Shown here piece by piece: positions 33,922 to 43,575 of a stretch of DNA of 64,000 nucleotides. The notes beneath the pieces were generated by a model, which was not told the DNA's origin, made no database searches, and saw only the letters and a list, made by a program, of their open reading frames with translations. The DNA lies in assembly GCA_028723455.1 (NCBI GenBank), contig JAQYEW010000027.1:1-64000 (forward strand), written 5' to 3'. Both the position numbers and the translations under genes were made by a program. Position 1 is the first letter of the stretch; every line of letters starts with the position of its first letter. The stretch is from Prevotellaceae bacterium. Its GTDB lineage: Bacteria; Bacteroidota; Bacteroidia; Bacteroidales; Bacteroidaceae.

Positions 33922-36285
33922 TTACTTAATCACTACTTTCTTGCCGTTCAGGATGTAGAGGCCTTGTGCGGGACGACCGCTGATACGTCTGCCGTTCAGG
34001 TCGTAAAGTGCACTGCCCTTGCCTTGTGCCTCGATGCCGTGGATAGCGTTGGTCTGGCCAACGATGATGATATTGCTGGCGGGGCTGCTGTAGCTGCCCT
34101 CCAGGGCATATACCACGTAGGTGTAGGTCTTCGTTGCGTCAAGTTCTGTGAATGTTGCGCTGGTGCCTTCAACAATCTGCTCAACGGTCTTGTTGCCGCC
34201 TTTCTCCACTTTCACTGCGGCAATGTATGCGCGCTTGGTAGCCTTCATCTCAATCTTCATCTCGCTACCGTCTCCCTCGAAATAAAAGGTACGTGTAGCC
34301 AAGTCCTTGTCCAAGGGAATCTCACCAATGGTCTTGCCTGCAATGGAAACGGTCAGTGTGCCACCGTCTGCATCGCCTGAGCTATTCACCCAAGATGCGG
34401 CAGTGATGGTAACACTTGTATTGCCTGTGGTTTTGAATGAGGGCGTTGCCAGTTCACCAGCCACCTTGCCGGTGCCGATTTTAGTACCCAAAGCTCCAAC
34501 GTACACCTTCGTGCCTGTCCATCCGGGCATGGTGGTGTAGCTGTCCAGTTGAGAGGCCAGGTCGGTGCTGCCGTCCTTATCTGCTTTTAGCTTGTTGAAG
34601 TCCTCGTTGATGATGGTTGTGATAACCGGATTATCATTCTTCTCAGTTACGACAACGCGGTATTTCGTTGCGCCCTCTGCTTGCTGCCAGTTGGCGGTAA
34701 AGCTTGTGGGAGTTACATTGGTGGCATCCAGGGCTACGGGTGTAGCGATGTTCTTGTTTCCGGCAACAAAGCTGATGGTTCCGTCTTCATTCTGTTTGAT
34801 GTCGCGGATGGGGAAGTTCAGGAACATCCTGCCATCGCTGTTCTCATTGTACAGGATGGCGGCGGGGCTGCTGGTGTTTGTCAGTTCCGTCTTGCCGGTC
34901 TGGGGCCATGTGTCTTCTCCCTCGCTGTCCTCAGAGGCTTTCCCATCAGCGGGAATAATGGTCATGCGCTGGCGCGTTTCGGTGTTGTTCACCTCGTTCT
35001 GCATCCAAACGTCGGCATCATAGTCCAAGTGAAGCACGAGCATGCCTGCGGCCTCCAGTTCGCTATCCCAATCCTCAGCCTGTCGATTCTCCAGAAGGTA
35101 ATACTCGTCCCTGTTCTTTTGGTTGTAGATAATGTAAGCCTGTGCCTGGGAAGAAAGGGCAGGCAGGGCGCTTACCTCTGTGAAGGTGGTCAGCTCCGTG
35201 GGTGTCAACCATCCTGCTTCCTTACGCTGGTAGCTGTTATAGCCGGCGGGGATGTAGCTCATGCCGTTGTATGAGCCGCTGCACATCAGGTCCCATGAAC
35301 CCATTCCATAGTTTACTCCGTCTTTGTCTTCGGTATCGTAGCTGTCGGGGAATCCCAAGCAGTGGCTGAACTCGTGGCAGGCGGTGCCGATGCCGTCCAA
35401 AACGGGTTTGCCATTAGCATCCCTGAAGTCATCCTTGTCATTCAGACCGCTGCCCATCAGTTCGTTGCTGCACGCATAGGTATTGATTTTTACGCCATCC
35501 CTCGTGAGTGGACCCTTCTTTGCAGACTCCAGATCCCATTCGTGGGGCCAAATGGTGTTGGCGGGCGCACCCTGTGCCTGGCCATAACCGGCATAGATGA
35601 CATACACCTGTTCTACCTCGCCGTCGCCGTCCCAGTCATAGTCTTTGAAGTTCACCTGGCTATCTACCAGGTCGATAGCTTCAACGACCATACCGGCGGC
35701 GTCAGCATCTTCGCCTTTACCACCATTGTCCGCACCATAGCTGGCCATGCTCTTGCTCAGGTTGACGGGGCCAACAACGTTAAAGTCGATGTCCAGTTTG
35801 TTATAGCTCTGTGCCAGGAAATAATCACGCACGGAGCCAATTCCCAATGTGCCAATCCCGGGTACCTCATTCTTGTACCCCTCTTTGCTGAAGGCGTCTT
35901 TCAGATTGCTCTGGGCAAAGGTGAACTTTGTGTCGGTAAAATTCACAAGGATGACAAGTCCCTTCTTGTTACCACTCAGTGCTTTGGATTTACGCATCTT
36001 CTGTATGCGTTGCGCACGGCGTGTGTTTTTTGCTTGTATGCGTTTCTGAGCGCGTGCTTTTCTTGCTACGCTGTCAACGATAGGGCTGAGTGTGCCGTCG
36101 CTCTTCAGTTCGTAGCGAATCCCATTTGTACCCTTCCAATAATGTCCGTGTTCGTCACCCGCCAAAGTGGCTGTAATCTGCTTGCCATCGGCCAAAGTAA
36201 AGGTGCGCGTTATGCGCTTGGCGGGGACGGCAAAAAGGCTGGCAGCCATCATGATGGCTGCTGCCAGAGAAAAAAATCTCTTCAT
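33922..36285 (-). CDS. Secreted M6-family metalloprotease with T9SS-type C-terminal sorting motif (copy 2)
   Basis: 787 aa. Signal peptide (MKRFFSLAAAIMMAASLFA), a propeptide-like basic region at about 70-105 (KARAQKRIQAKNTRRAQRIQ), then an M6 catalytic domain with the extended zinc site HEFSHCLGFPD at 304-314 and a calcium-type DWDGDGEVE at 218-226. A fibronectin-III-like domain (ALDATNVTPTSFTANWQ) and a jelly-roll-like domain follow. The end, ALYDLNGRRISGRPAQGLYI...KKVVIK, fits the T9SS type A sorting domain, implying export and surface attachment. It lies 29 bp after a paralogous protease gene. Protein degradation outside the cell is inferred. Confidence 0.88.
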   Translation of the reverse strand: MKRFFSLAAAIMMAASLFAVPAKRITRTFTLADGKQITATLAGDEHGHYWKGTNGIRYELKSDGTLSPIVDSVARKARAQKRIQAKNTRRAQRIQKMRKSKALSGNKKGLVILVNFTDTKFTFAQSNLKDAFSKEGYKNEVPGIGTLGIGSVRDYFLAQSYNKLDIDFNVVGPVNLSKSMASYGADNGGKGEDADAAGMVVEAIDLVDSQVNFKDYDWDGDGEVEQVYVIYAGYGQAQGAPANTIWPHEWDLESAKKGPLTRDGVKINTYACSNELMGSGLNDKDDFRDANGKPVLDGIGTACHEFSHCLGFPDSYDTEDKDGVNYGMGSWDLMCSGSYNGMSYIPAGYNSYQRKEAGWLTPTELTTFTEVSALPALSSQAQAYIIYNQKNRDEYYLLENRQAEDWDSELEAAGMLVLHLDYDADVWMQNEVNNTETRQRMTIIPADGKASEDSEGEDTWPQTGKTELTNTSSPAAILYNENSDGRMFLNFPIRDIKQNEDGTISFVAGNKNIATPVALDATNVTPTSFTANWQQAEGATKYRVVVTEKNDNPVITTIINEDFNKLKADKDGSTDLASQLDSYTTMPGWTGTKVYVGALGTKIGTGKVAGELATPSFKTTGNTSVTITAASWVNSSGDADGGTLTVSIAGKTIGEIPLDKDLATRTFYFEGDGSEMKIEMKATKRAYIAAVKVEKGGNKTVEQIVEGTSATFTELDATKTYTYVVYALEGSYSSPASNIIIVGQTNAIHGIEAQGKGSALYDLNGRRISGRPAQGLYILNGKKVVIK

Positions 36286-36314
36286 GTTTTGTTAGTAAAT
36301 GATTTTAGAAATTA

Positions 36315-38144
36315 TTAAATGATAATTTTATTGCCTTTTATAATGTAGATTCCTTTCGTCAGGGCGTGGGGGAGCACCCGTTCGCCATGAAGGTTGTATA
36401 TGATTGTGGGATTGTCTTTAATTCGCTGGGCATTTATGCCCGTGGTGTTGAGTTCAAACCAATCACTCCATGGACTGGTGAGGTAATCTTCTGGACTGTC
36501 TGCCAGTGCGCGTGCTCTCAGTCTGAGGTTACGCTCCTGCGGCAGATCAGACAGCATGAAGGCGATGGAGGACCCGCTGAACTGTTGCAGGAGCACGTCG
36601 CCCTCGTACACTTCCAATTCGTATTTTGTGGCGTTCTCCACAACGGTTACCGCAAAGCCATCTTCGGTGTCTACGGGACTGATGACGGGTGCGGACAGCT
36701 GTCCGTTGGTACGGAAGCATAGCGTAACGGTTCCGTCGCTGTGCTCCATGATGTTACGGATGGGTTGTCCCATAAACTGACGGGCGGTGAAAACGGTGGC
36801 GGCGGGAGTGGTCTCATCTGTCAGGTTATAATTCAACTGGTCGCCGGGCCACAGCCAGCCCTGCATGGCGGCTATCCACGCATTTTGTGTGGTGCCGGGG
36901 CGTCCGACGGTGTTGTAGTTGTTGTTGGCCGGAATGAATGTCATGCACTGGTGGTTTTGCATGCGGTTCACGGTGTTGGCGTTCCAGCGGGTTGCCTGAT
37001 AATCGACGTGCAGGATTTGCAGTCCGTGGCTGCGACGTGCCAACACGGCATCTGCGCCAAAGGCTTGGCGGTTCTCTAAGGTGTAGTATTCGTTTGCGTT
37101 TTCCGGGTTCACAATCTTGTAGCCCTTGCCGCCCCGACTGATGGGTTCAAGGGTAAGCAGACAGGGTTCCGTGAGTGTCTCCAAAGGACGCCATCCCATG
37201 AAGTCGCGCTCATAGGCCGTGTAGCCGCAAGGATTCTTGTTGTTGTTGATATAAGCCCCGTAGTCCATCAGGCTCAGTATGTCCATGGCGTCGCCGTCGG
37301 GGTTACTCTTCGTGTCATAGAAGTCGGGCAGCCCGATGGCGTGGCTCATTTCGTGACAGAAAGTTCCGATGCCGTCGGGACGCGTAGATGTGATGACACC
37401 ATTCTCACGGCCGGCCACCAGCCGTTCGGCAACGCAGCCGTATCCGGCAAAGGTGATGCCGCCCACTGTGATGCGTGCAGTGCTCTCCTTGGGCCAGATG
37501 TCGGTTGTAACTTTGCTGTTGTTCTCGCCCAGACCGGCGTAGAGGAAGAACACCATATCCACGACACCATCCGCATTGTTGTCAAAATCGTTCCATGTGG
37601 TAAAACCTACCTCCTGGGCTTTCTGAATAGCCTGGGAATAGAATTCATTGATTTTAAGGTCTTTGCTTGTGTTGCTGGCGTTGTTGGCACCGTAATAGGC
37701 CGTGTTGTTGTCCAGGGTTACGGGGCCGATGACGGTGAAGTGGGGCTGGAAGATATTGTCGCTTTGTTCCGCAAAATATCCTTTGACCGAGTGGCTGTTT
37801 CCATCAATGGGGTTGCCTTGCGCGTCGCCATTGAAAAATGCCGTGTAGTGGGTGTTGATTTCGGATGCGTCGCTGCTGGGAGTGATGAATTTCGTGTCGG
37901 CAAACTGCACCAGGATGACCGGCACATGGGGACTTCCCTGTGCTTTCATGGGTGCCGTCGCTTGGCTGCCTATGTAGCGTGGTCCGCCGGGGGTGTACGC
38001 CGGAGTGTCGAAATGGATGAAACATTCGGGACGACGAATGTCTTTCCAATCCGGAAAGTCTTCCTGAGCATACGCTAAAGGACTGATACCTAAAGCTACA
38101 TATACGAGTAGAGACTTAATAGAAAATATAAATCTTCCTTTCAT
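36315..38144 (-). CDS. Secreted M6-family metalloprotease with T9SS-type C-terminal sorting motif (copy 1)
   Basis: 609 aa. Signal peptide ending SPLAYAQ, then the M6 domain with HEMSHAIGLPD at 264-274 and a DFDNNADGVVD calcium-type loop at 187-197. A short beta-sandwich follows, and the C-terminal TIIYNLHGERV...KGIYIIKGNKIII tail fits a T9SS type A sorting motif. It lacks the long propeptide and the fibronectin-like domain of the downstream paralogue. First gene of a two-gene unit with a full promoter upstream and a terminator after copy 2. Confidence 0.87.
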   Translation of the reverse strand: MKGRFIFSIKSLLVYVALGISPLAYAQEDFPDWKDIRRPECFIHFDTPAYTPGGPRYIGSQATAPMKAQGSPHVPVILVQFADTKFITPSSDASEINTHYTAFFNGDAQGNPIDGNSHSVKGYFAEQSDNIFQPHFTVIGPVTLDNNTAYYGANNASNTSKDLKINEFYSQAIQKAQEVGFTTWNDFDNNADGVVDMVFFLYAGLGENNSKVTTDIWPKESTARITVGGITFAGYGCVAERLVAGRENGVITSTRPDGIGTFCHEMSHAIGLPDFYDTKSNPDGDAMDILSLMDYGAYINNNKNPCGYTAYERDFMGWRPLETLTEPCLLTLEPISRGGKGYKIVNPENANEYYTLENRQAFGADAVLARRSHGLQILHVDYQATRWNANTVNRMQNHQCMTFIPANNNYNTVGRPGTTQNAWIAAMQGWLWPGDQLNYNLTDETTPAATVFTARQFMGQPIRNIMEHSDGTVTLCFRTNGQLSAPVISPVDTEDGFAVTVVENATKYELEVYEGDVLLQQFSGSSIAFMLSDLPQERNLRLRARALADSPEDYLTSPWSDWFELNTTGINAQRIKDNPTIIYNLHGERVLPHALTKGIYIIKGNKIII

Positions 38145-38175
38145 GGACTTAGAGTACTAAAAACAGGTCATTTTG

Positions 38176-38207
38176 CAAAGATACGGAAAATTATAATAAA
38201 CCCCCAA
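38176..38207 (-). promoter_or_regulatory. Promoter of the M6 protease pair
   Basis: Minus strand TTG (38205-38207), 21-bp spacer, TATCTTTG (38176-38183). The start codon is 32 bp after the -7 box. Confidence 0.7.
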
Positions 38208-38701
38208 ATTTTTCGTTTTTTTTCTTATTATGGTATTTTTCGACAAAAGACACATTTAATCAGATCAAAACAAAAATTTAATTTGGATGATTCTTATATG
38301 ATAGTTATTTTCTTCTTTTTTTGTGTACCTTCCTTGGCCTTACATCGAATGTAAGCCGTCCCAAAGATGAATGAATGATACCCGGAGAGAAAAAGATCAA
38401 TGATTATATTTCTTTCAAGGGGTCGCCGGAAATAAAACCGACGAAAATTTATGCCCTCATCACAAGAAACTCCTTTTAAAAAGATGCCCAACTGGATCTT
38501 ACTTATATGCGCTGGTTAAGGATGCTACTTTGAATTTCTCTGAGACATTCCAACTTCCGGCGGGGCGGGCAACGAAATACTGGGTTCATTCCTACGCTGC
38601 GTCTTTACAATTCGATCCCCGGCAATCATCTCTTTTGTTTGAGAAAAGAAGTCGGTTCTTCACGACTTCAATAAAGTATGATAAGCAAGTTCGCTGGTTC
38701 G
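38208..38701. other. Noncoding stretch between the M6 pair and the GH16 gene
   Basis: About 490 bp without a convincing gene. ORFs 38294-38491 (-) and 38530-38754 (+) lack motifs, and the latter runs into the GH16-side hairpin. A small inverted repeat gaagtcg/cgacttc is at 38648-38669. The part at about 38350-38640 is richer in GC than the flanks and could encode a structured RNA, but I cannot name one. Confidence 0.4.
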
Positions 38702-38739
38702 GCAAGACAGTAAGCACTATTTGGCGCTTACTGTCTTGC
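38702..38739 (-). terminator. Hairpin after the GH16 gene
   Basis: gcaagacagtaagc / gcttactgtcttgc is a perfect 14-bp stem with a 10-nt loop, 19 bp after the GH16 stop. The minus strand has no T-run behind it, so it may end transcripts with Rho or act as a 3' stability element. Confidence 0.6.
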
Positions 38740-38757
38740 TTCCTTAATATATGAGTC

Positions 38758-41700
38758 TTACTTAACAATGAACTTGCGTCCGTTTTGTACGTAGAGTCCT
38801 TTGGTTTTTCCTCTGGTGGGGCGGCCGCAGAGGTCATAAATCGGAGGTTGGGCTGTGAAGCCGGCTTTCACGTGTTCCACATCGTTGAGGGGAGAGAGTT
38901 CATAGGCACGTACCCAATCGAAGCGTGTCTCGTAAACAAAATCGGGATCGTAATGCGCCGCCCACTCTCCACGGCCTACGCTTTGGTTTAAGATAAGGTG
39001 GAAGGCTTTGTCGTAGGGCCATTGACCTTGCCCTAAATCACTCTGGTTTGTACTCTTGGCATAAGAAAAAACCTCCTCACCGTCTACGTACCAGGTCAGC
39101 TTGTCGGCTTCTTTCAGCAAACCGTAGGTGTGCCATTCGCCGTCCTGGGTACACGCAAATTCGAACGTGGACCGAGGTTGGCCGTTTTTTTTCAGATTGT
39201 AGGTCCAATTACTGTGAACGGTATGCCACGAACTGTTGCGTTCGTCGATGGTCTCCCAAATGTCAATCTCGCCACAGGTAGGCCAACCGCCGGTCATGTC
39301 CATGGGCATCATCCAAAAGGCGGGAAAGTTTCCTACATGGGGCTTGGTCAGTACGCGCGCCTCCACATAACCATGCAGGAGCGCATAGGATTTGGCGCTC
39401 TCGCGCATTCCTGACAGCGTGGGCACTTTGTCCGTAGGGTCGAACACGTTTTTGCGTGCCTGGCACACCAGCGATCCGTCCTGCACGAAGGTTACGTTGG
39501 GGTCTGAACTGATGAATCGTGCCCACGTTGCGTTGCCGCGCTGGCGTACGCTCCACTTGCTGTCGTCAATGCTTGTCCCGTTGAATTCATCCGCGAACAC
39601 CTGTTGCGTTGTGGCGGCCTCGGTTGGCTCGAATGCAGCCAGAATACGCACTGTTCCAAACATGTTGTTGTAACCTATGTTCAGGCGGCTGTCTGAGCCA
39701 ATCTCCATTTCCTCTTCAAACCATTGGGTGATGCCCCCCGACTGTTGTGCTCCATCCAGATTGTGTCCATAGCGAACACGGGCTTTCCCGTTAATCTGAT
39801 AACCGGATTGCAGAGGCTGGGCAATGAGGCCCAGAAACTTGTAGGCATCCGTTGCTACGGGTACGCCCTTAGTCGTGAGCGCTTGCCCGTTGACGTATTT
39901 CAAACGGCTGATGAAACGGCCGTGGGTGATGTCGCTGATCACTTTTGTCTTGGGTGCATGCAGGTTGACAAGAAAGAGGAACTGATATTGCTCCGTCTGC
40001 CACAGGGCGCGAAAGATACCTTCCACATGGGTGGGAAGTACGCCCGTATGTCGCTCTGTCGCTTGGCTGAAGTGCCCGTCGCGGTTGTAATCAATGTACA
40101 GCTGGCCAGGAATGCTGGGCTGAAGTTCCTGACCGTGCGTAAAACCCACCATACGTTCCTGGGTGAAGTCTTGCAGTGAGTGGCTATTGTCCGTAAGGGT
40201 GTAGCTGCGATTTGCCAGACTGATGCCGGTTCCGTTCAGTTCGAGCGTGGAAATGCGGTCGTGCTCTACCGCATGGTCGTCCAATTCCACGATGTTTTCC
40301 TGCACCATCAGTCCTTCCAGACGCACTTCCCCATAGCCCATGAATTCGTCGGGAAGCGTCAGTTCGTTGTCAACAAACGCCGTGGCGGGAATGGTTGCGG
40401 TAAAGAATTGTGGATTGTCGTTCAGCAGCGAGTCGCCCGAAAGATGGTAGCCATAGGTAATGCGAATGCCGTTGTGGGTAAACCCGGGGGCGGGCATCAT
40501 CCTGATGCGTAGCGGACTGTTACTGTGCATTGTCAGATTGCTCACTGCTTGGCTCGTGGAAGCGACCACGATGTCCCCGTTCAGCTGGCTGGCGTTCACT
40601 AATGTTTCGCTGGAACGCACGTTCAGCACTACGTCGGCAATGCCGCCGCCGTTGGCGGTTATCAGGTTGTTGCTGGTGCTGTTACCGGCAGGGTCCAATG
40701 TGCTCCAGTCTACCTTAAAGCGCATGCGGTAGATGCCGGGCTTGGTTGTCTGGGGGACGGTGAAGGCCGGTAATTGGTTGGCAACGCGGTTGCCATTGCC
40801 TACGTCCTCTCCCAAGCTGTTGCGCCAGGTGTTGTTTACGTTGCCACCGTTGTAGCTTACTATTTCGCTGTTGGCAGCCGGCGTGCCGTCTGTGTTTACG
40901 TCAAAAGAGAATTTGCCGTCTTGGTTCCAGTCGACATAGGCAAAAGCCCCCATCCATGTGCCCGTATAGTTCACGCTGGGAGTGATTTTCTGCCCTGCGT
41001 TCACGCTGATGGGGGCCTGGCTGCTGATGAGGTTGTTATAGATACGGCCGGCATCTGTGGGCAGGGTGTAAAGGTTTGTTCCCACGCTTAGGCTGACACT
41101 GTTGAGATGGCGGTCCGTGCGGCTGTTGGCATGGTTCTCTTCAAAGCTTAGTGTGTAATTGCCGGTAGCGAAACGAGGCGTGTTGCTGTCGGTGATTTCT
41201 ATCTGGTCGATGTAGCAGGCGAAGTCCTCGCTTAGATTGCTGCGGTCGGCCACGTCGGGACATATCACAAGCGAATGGATGTCTATGCCGTTTTTGGTGG
41301 GGTCGGCATAACTGAAACCTTTGATTTCAAAGACAGCGTCCACCCATCCGTTGGCCTTGGTGTTGGCTTTGTATAAGCTCCATGTCTGCTCCACCTCGGC
41401 GCTCTGACCGGCGCGTTCGCTGCGCTTGCCTAAGGTGATGAGCATCATGCGGCTATCAGAAACAGGGCGGTTTATCATCACGTGGACGTAGCGTGGCTCT
41501 TTGGTCAGGCGGAACGTCTCCTTCAGGTCTACGCGCAAGCCCGCAAGATTGCTGCCGTAGCGAGAACGCTGGAAACCGACAATCTTTGCGGTGGTATTGG
41601 GTTGCAGGCCGGTTTCCGGGTCTGCCGCCGTCAGGTGATTGTCAATCACCTGTACGGCCGGACTTATGCGCCCGTCGCGCAGAGGACTGTCGCTCCAGCC

Positions 41701-41829
41701 GTCATAGACGGAAACGGATTTGAAATCGTTGGTGTCGAAGGTGATGGTTTGTGCGCAAACCGTGCTCCAAAGCATGCTTTGCACACTTAATAAGGCAACG
41801 GCCTGAAGGTATCTGTGTGTTTTTTTCAT
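38758..41829 (-). CDS. Secreted GH16 beta-glucanase with GEVED-type domain and T9SS-type sorting motif
   Basis: 1023 aa with signal peptide. Residues 25-215 form a beta-sandwich of unknown type, followed by a GEVED-like domain around 215-400 (AYVDWNQDGKFSF), further beta domains (a second YIDYNRDGHFS repeat), then the GH16 catalytic domain from about 745. The active site GEIDIWE is at 853-859 (nucleophile Glu854, Asp856, acid/base Glu859). The end, PIYDLCGRPT...KGLYVQNGRKFIVK, fits a T9SS sorting motif. GH16 enzymes cleave beta-1,3/1,4-glucans or marine galactans; laminarinase-like is most likely. It follows GH29 by 36 bp. Confidence 0.88.
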   Translation of the reverse strand: MKKTHRYLQAVALLSVQSMLWSTVCAQTITFDTNDFKSVSVYDGWSDSPLRDGRISPAVQVIDNHLTAADPETGLQPNTTAKIVGFQRSRYGSNLAGLRVDLKETFRLTKEPRYVHVMINRPVSDSRMMLITLGKRSERAGQSAEVEQTWSLYKANTKANGWVDAVFEIKGFSYADPTKNGIDIHSLVICPDVADRSNLSEDFACYIDQIEITDSNTPRFATGNYTLSFEENHANSRTDRHLNSVSLSVGTNLYTLPTDAGRIYNNLISSQAPISVNAGQKITPSVNYTGTWMGAFAYVDWNQDGKFSFDVNTDGTPAANSEIVSYNGGNVNNTWRNSLGEDVGNGNRVANQLPAFTVPQTTKPGIYRMRFKVDWSTLDPAGNSTSNNLITANGGGIADVVLNVRSSETLVNASQLNGDIVVASTSQAVSNLTMHSNSPLRIRMMPAPGFTHNGIRITYGYHLSGDSLLNDNPQFFTATIPATAFVDNELTLPDEFMGYGEVRLEGLMVQENIVELDDHAVEHDRISTLELNGTGISLANRSYTLTDNSHSLQDFTQERMVGFTHGQELQPSIPGQLYIDYNRDGHFSQATERHTGVLPTHVEGIFRALWQTEQYQFLFLVNLHAPKTKVISDITHGRFISRLKYVNGQALTTKGVPVATDAYKFLGLIAQPLQSGYQINGKARVRYGHNLDGAQQSGGITQWFEEEMEIGSDSRLNIGYNNMFGTVRILAAFEPTEAATTQQVFADEFNGTSIDDSKWSVRQRGNATWARFISSDPNVTFVQDGSLVCQARKNVFDPTDKVPTLSGMRESAKSYALLHGYVEARVLTKPHVGNFPAFWMMPMDMTGGWPTCGEIDIWETIDERNSSWHTVHSNWTYNLKKNGQPRSTFEFACTQDGEWHTYGLLKEADKLTWYVDGEEVFSYAKSTNQSDLGQGQWPYDKAFHLILNQSVGRGEWAAHYDPDFVYETRFDWVRAYELSPLNDVEHVKAGFTAQPPIYDLCGRPTRGKTKGLYVQNGRKFIVK

Positions 41830-41865
41830 TTTGAAAAGATTTGTTTGACGGGGTGGTTGGAATGG

Positions 41866-43383
41866 TTAGAAGACACTGATGTTGTTCATTAAGGGACAGG
41901 CACGGCTGTCAAGGATGGTTATCCGGAGGTATTGGGCGCTGTAGCCCGTGCTGTAACTTGCCGATGTGCTGCCGTTCAGGGGGATGATTCGCTTGTAGCC
42001 GACGGTGGTCTGTGCGATGTTGCCACCGCGTGGTGTCCAGTTTGTACCGTCCGTGCTGGTTTCAATGCGGAAAGCCTTGATGCGTTGCCCTAAGCGGATG
42101 GGCTCTTGGAGCATAACGTAGCGGAGCGTCTTTGGACTGTCCCAGCGCAGTGTGATCTGTGCTGACTTTTCGCCGTCAGGAGCAGCCCAATAGGTGTTCT
42201 TGTCCGCATCTGTGAGGTTGGACGCGGCGTATGTCTTTGTTGCGCCGTTGCTTCGTGTGGTGTTAGCCTCGATGGTGGCCTGTGTCGCCAGATTGCGATC
42301 ATCTCCCAATCTGTTGTTGAGCATGATACCCAGTTGCCTGAGTGTATTCGTTGTGGCAGTGGGCAGCATGCCACGCTTGTCGGGAGGGCAATTAAGAATG
42401 AGTGTGGCATTGCGCCCTACGGTTTCCAGATACATCTGGAACAAGCGCTCTGCGCTCATCACCGACTCTCCTTCGTGCCAGAACCAACCGGCATCAGTTG
42501 CTTTGGCATCGCTTTCGCCGGGTTCCCAGTACCAACCATTCTCCATTCCCGAATTCAGGGCGTTCCGGTCGTTGTCGTTGCTTGCATAATCAATCATGGA
42601 CCAGTTCGTTTCGCCGGCAAAGCCTGCTTCGTTGCCGATCCAGCGGGCCTCACCGCCCACGCCCCACATGACACAGTCGGGCAACACACGATGCACAGAG
42701 TCGCGCAAGTTGGGTATGTCATAGTAAATGCTGGCATCGATGCTGCGTGTGCCGCCGGCTCCACCATAGTAGCCGTCGCCACCATTGGCTCCGTCGAACC
42801 ACATCTCGAATTGGTCATTGCCATATTTTGTCAATTCGGCACACTGGCGTAGGAAGACATCTGTAACATAATTGTCCTGTCCGTAAAACGCCGAGTTGCG
42901 GTCCCAAGGAGAAACGTAAAAACCATATTTCATGCCAAGTTCTTTGGCTGCCTTGGCAAAGTCGCGGGGAATATTCGTCTCCCTGCCGAATCCGTTGCCA
43001 GACCGCGTAACATTGTGCGTGGTGGTTTCCGTGGGCCAGAGGCAGAATCCGTCATGATGTTTAACGACGGCAATGCCACCTTTCATGCCCGCTGCTTTCG
43101 CGGCCTCGAGCCATTGCCTTGGGTCGGGTGCCTGTGTGGGGGCGAAAAGGCTTTCCGGTTCGTCGCCATTGCCCCATTCCCTGCCCGTGTACGTGTTCAT
43201 GCCATAATGGAAGAAAGCATAAAATTCCGTCTCGTTCCACATGATTTGTCGCTCGTTGGGAACGGGATGCACAGGCAGTGGTTCATTCTCCGGGTTGCTT
43301 AGGTGTTGTGTGTTGAGGCTTAGTTGGCCAAAAGCAGCCAACGGTGCCAGACACAGCATCGAAAATAGGGTTTTTCTTTTCAT
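41866..43383 (-). CDS. GH29 alpha-L-fucosidase with C-terminal discoidin-like domain
   Basis: 505 aa with signal peptide ending AAFGQ. GH29 barrel motifs: YAFFHYGMNTYTGREWG, GIAVVKHHDGFCLWPT, and EMWFDGANG with nucleophile Asp197. The last 130 residues form an F5/8 type C (discoidin) domain (TYAASNLTDADKNTYWAAPDG), often used for sugar binding. It releases alpha-L-fucose from glycans, periplasmic or at the surface. It lacks the T9SS-type tail carried by the downstream GH16. First gene of the GH29-GH16 unit with a full promoter. Confidence 0.92.
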   Translation of the reverse strand: MKRKTLFSMLCLAPLAAFGQLSLNTQHLSNPENEPLPVHPVPNERQIMWNETEFYAFFHYGMNTYTGREWGNGDEPESLFAPTQAPDPRQWLEAAKAAGMKGGIAVVKHHDGFCLWPTETTTHNVTRSGNGFGRETNIPRDFAKAAKELGMKYGFYVSPWDRNSAFYGQDNYVTDVFLRQCAELTKYGNDQFEMWFDGANGGDGYYGGAGGTRSIDASIYYDIPNLRDSVHRVLPDCVMWGVGGEARWIGNEAGFAGETNWSMIDYASNDNDRNALNSGMENGWYWEPGESDAKATDAGWFWHEGESVMSAERLFQMYLETVGRNATLILNCPPDKRGMLPTATTNTLRQLGIMLNNRLGDDRNLATQATIEANTTRSNGATKTYAASNLTDADKNTYWAAPDGEKSAQITLRWDSPKTLRYVMLQEPIRLGQRIKAFRIETSTDGTNWTPRGGNIAQTTVGYKRIIPLNGSTSASYSTGYSAQYLRITILDSRACPLMNNISVF

Positions 43384-43414
43384 GATTTTGGGAATAGATT
43401 TATTGTCCGGTAAG

Positions 43415-43445
43415 CAAAGTTACATTTTTTCTTTCAAAAACGCAA
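43415..43445 (-). promoter_or_regulatory. Promoter of the GH29-GH16 unit
   Basis: Minus strand TTG (43443-43445), 20-bp spacer, TAACTTTG (43415-43422). The start codon is 32 bp after the -7 box. Confidence 0.75.
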
Positions 43446-43491
43446 CAATTGGCTTATAATATATCAATTATGACTTGGGAACAGTTGTTGC

Positions 43492-43533
43492 AGAAAAAAA
43501 CAGCCTCGAAAGTCAGACAGGACTTTCGAGGCT
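43492..43533 (-). terminator. Terminator after the calycin-like gene
   Basis: Minus strand AGCCTCGAAAGTC / GACTTTCGAGGCT, a 13-bp perfect stem with a 6-nt loop, then a T7 run. 43 bp after the stop codon. Confidence 0.92.
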
Positions 43534-43575
43534 AATGCCATATTGACGCTTGAGCCTGATATTTGGCGAAGGGGC

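Noticed and set aside
38570-38640. tRNA-like fragment (ttcgatcccc)
   Set aside because: No acceptor or anticodon arm could be folded around it.
38530-38754. 74-aa plus-strand ORF
   Set aside because: Ends within the perfect hairpin after GH16 and has no motif; probably chance.
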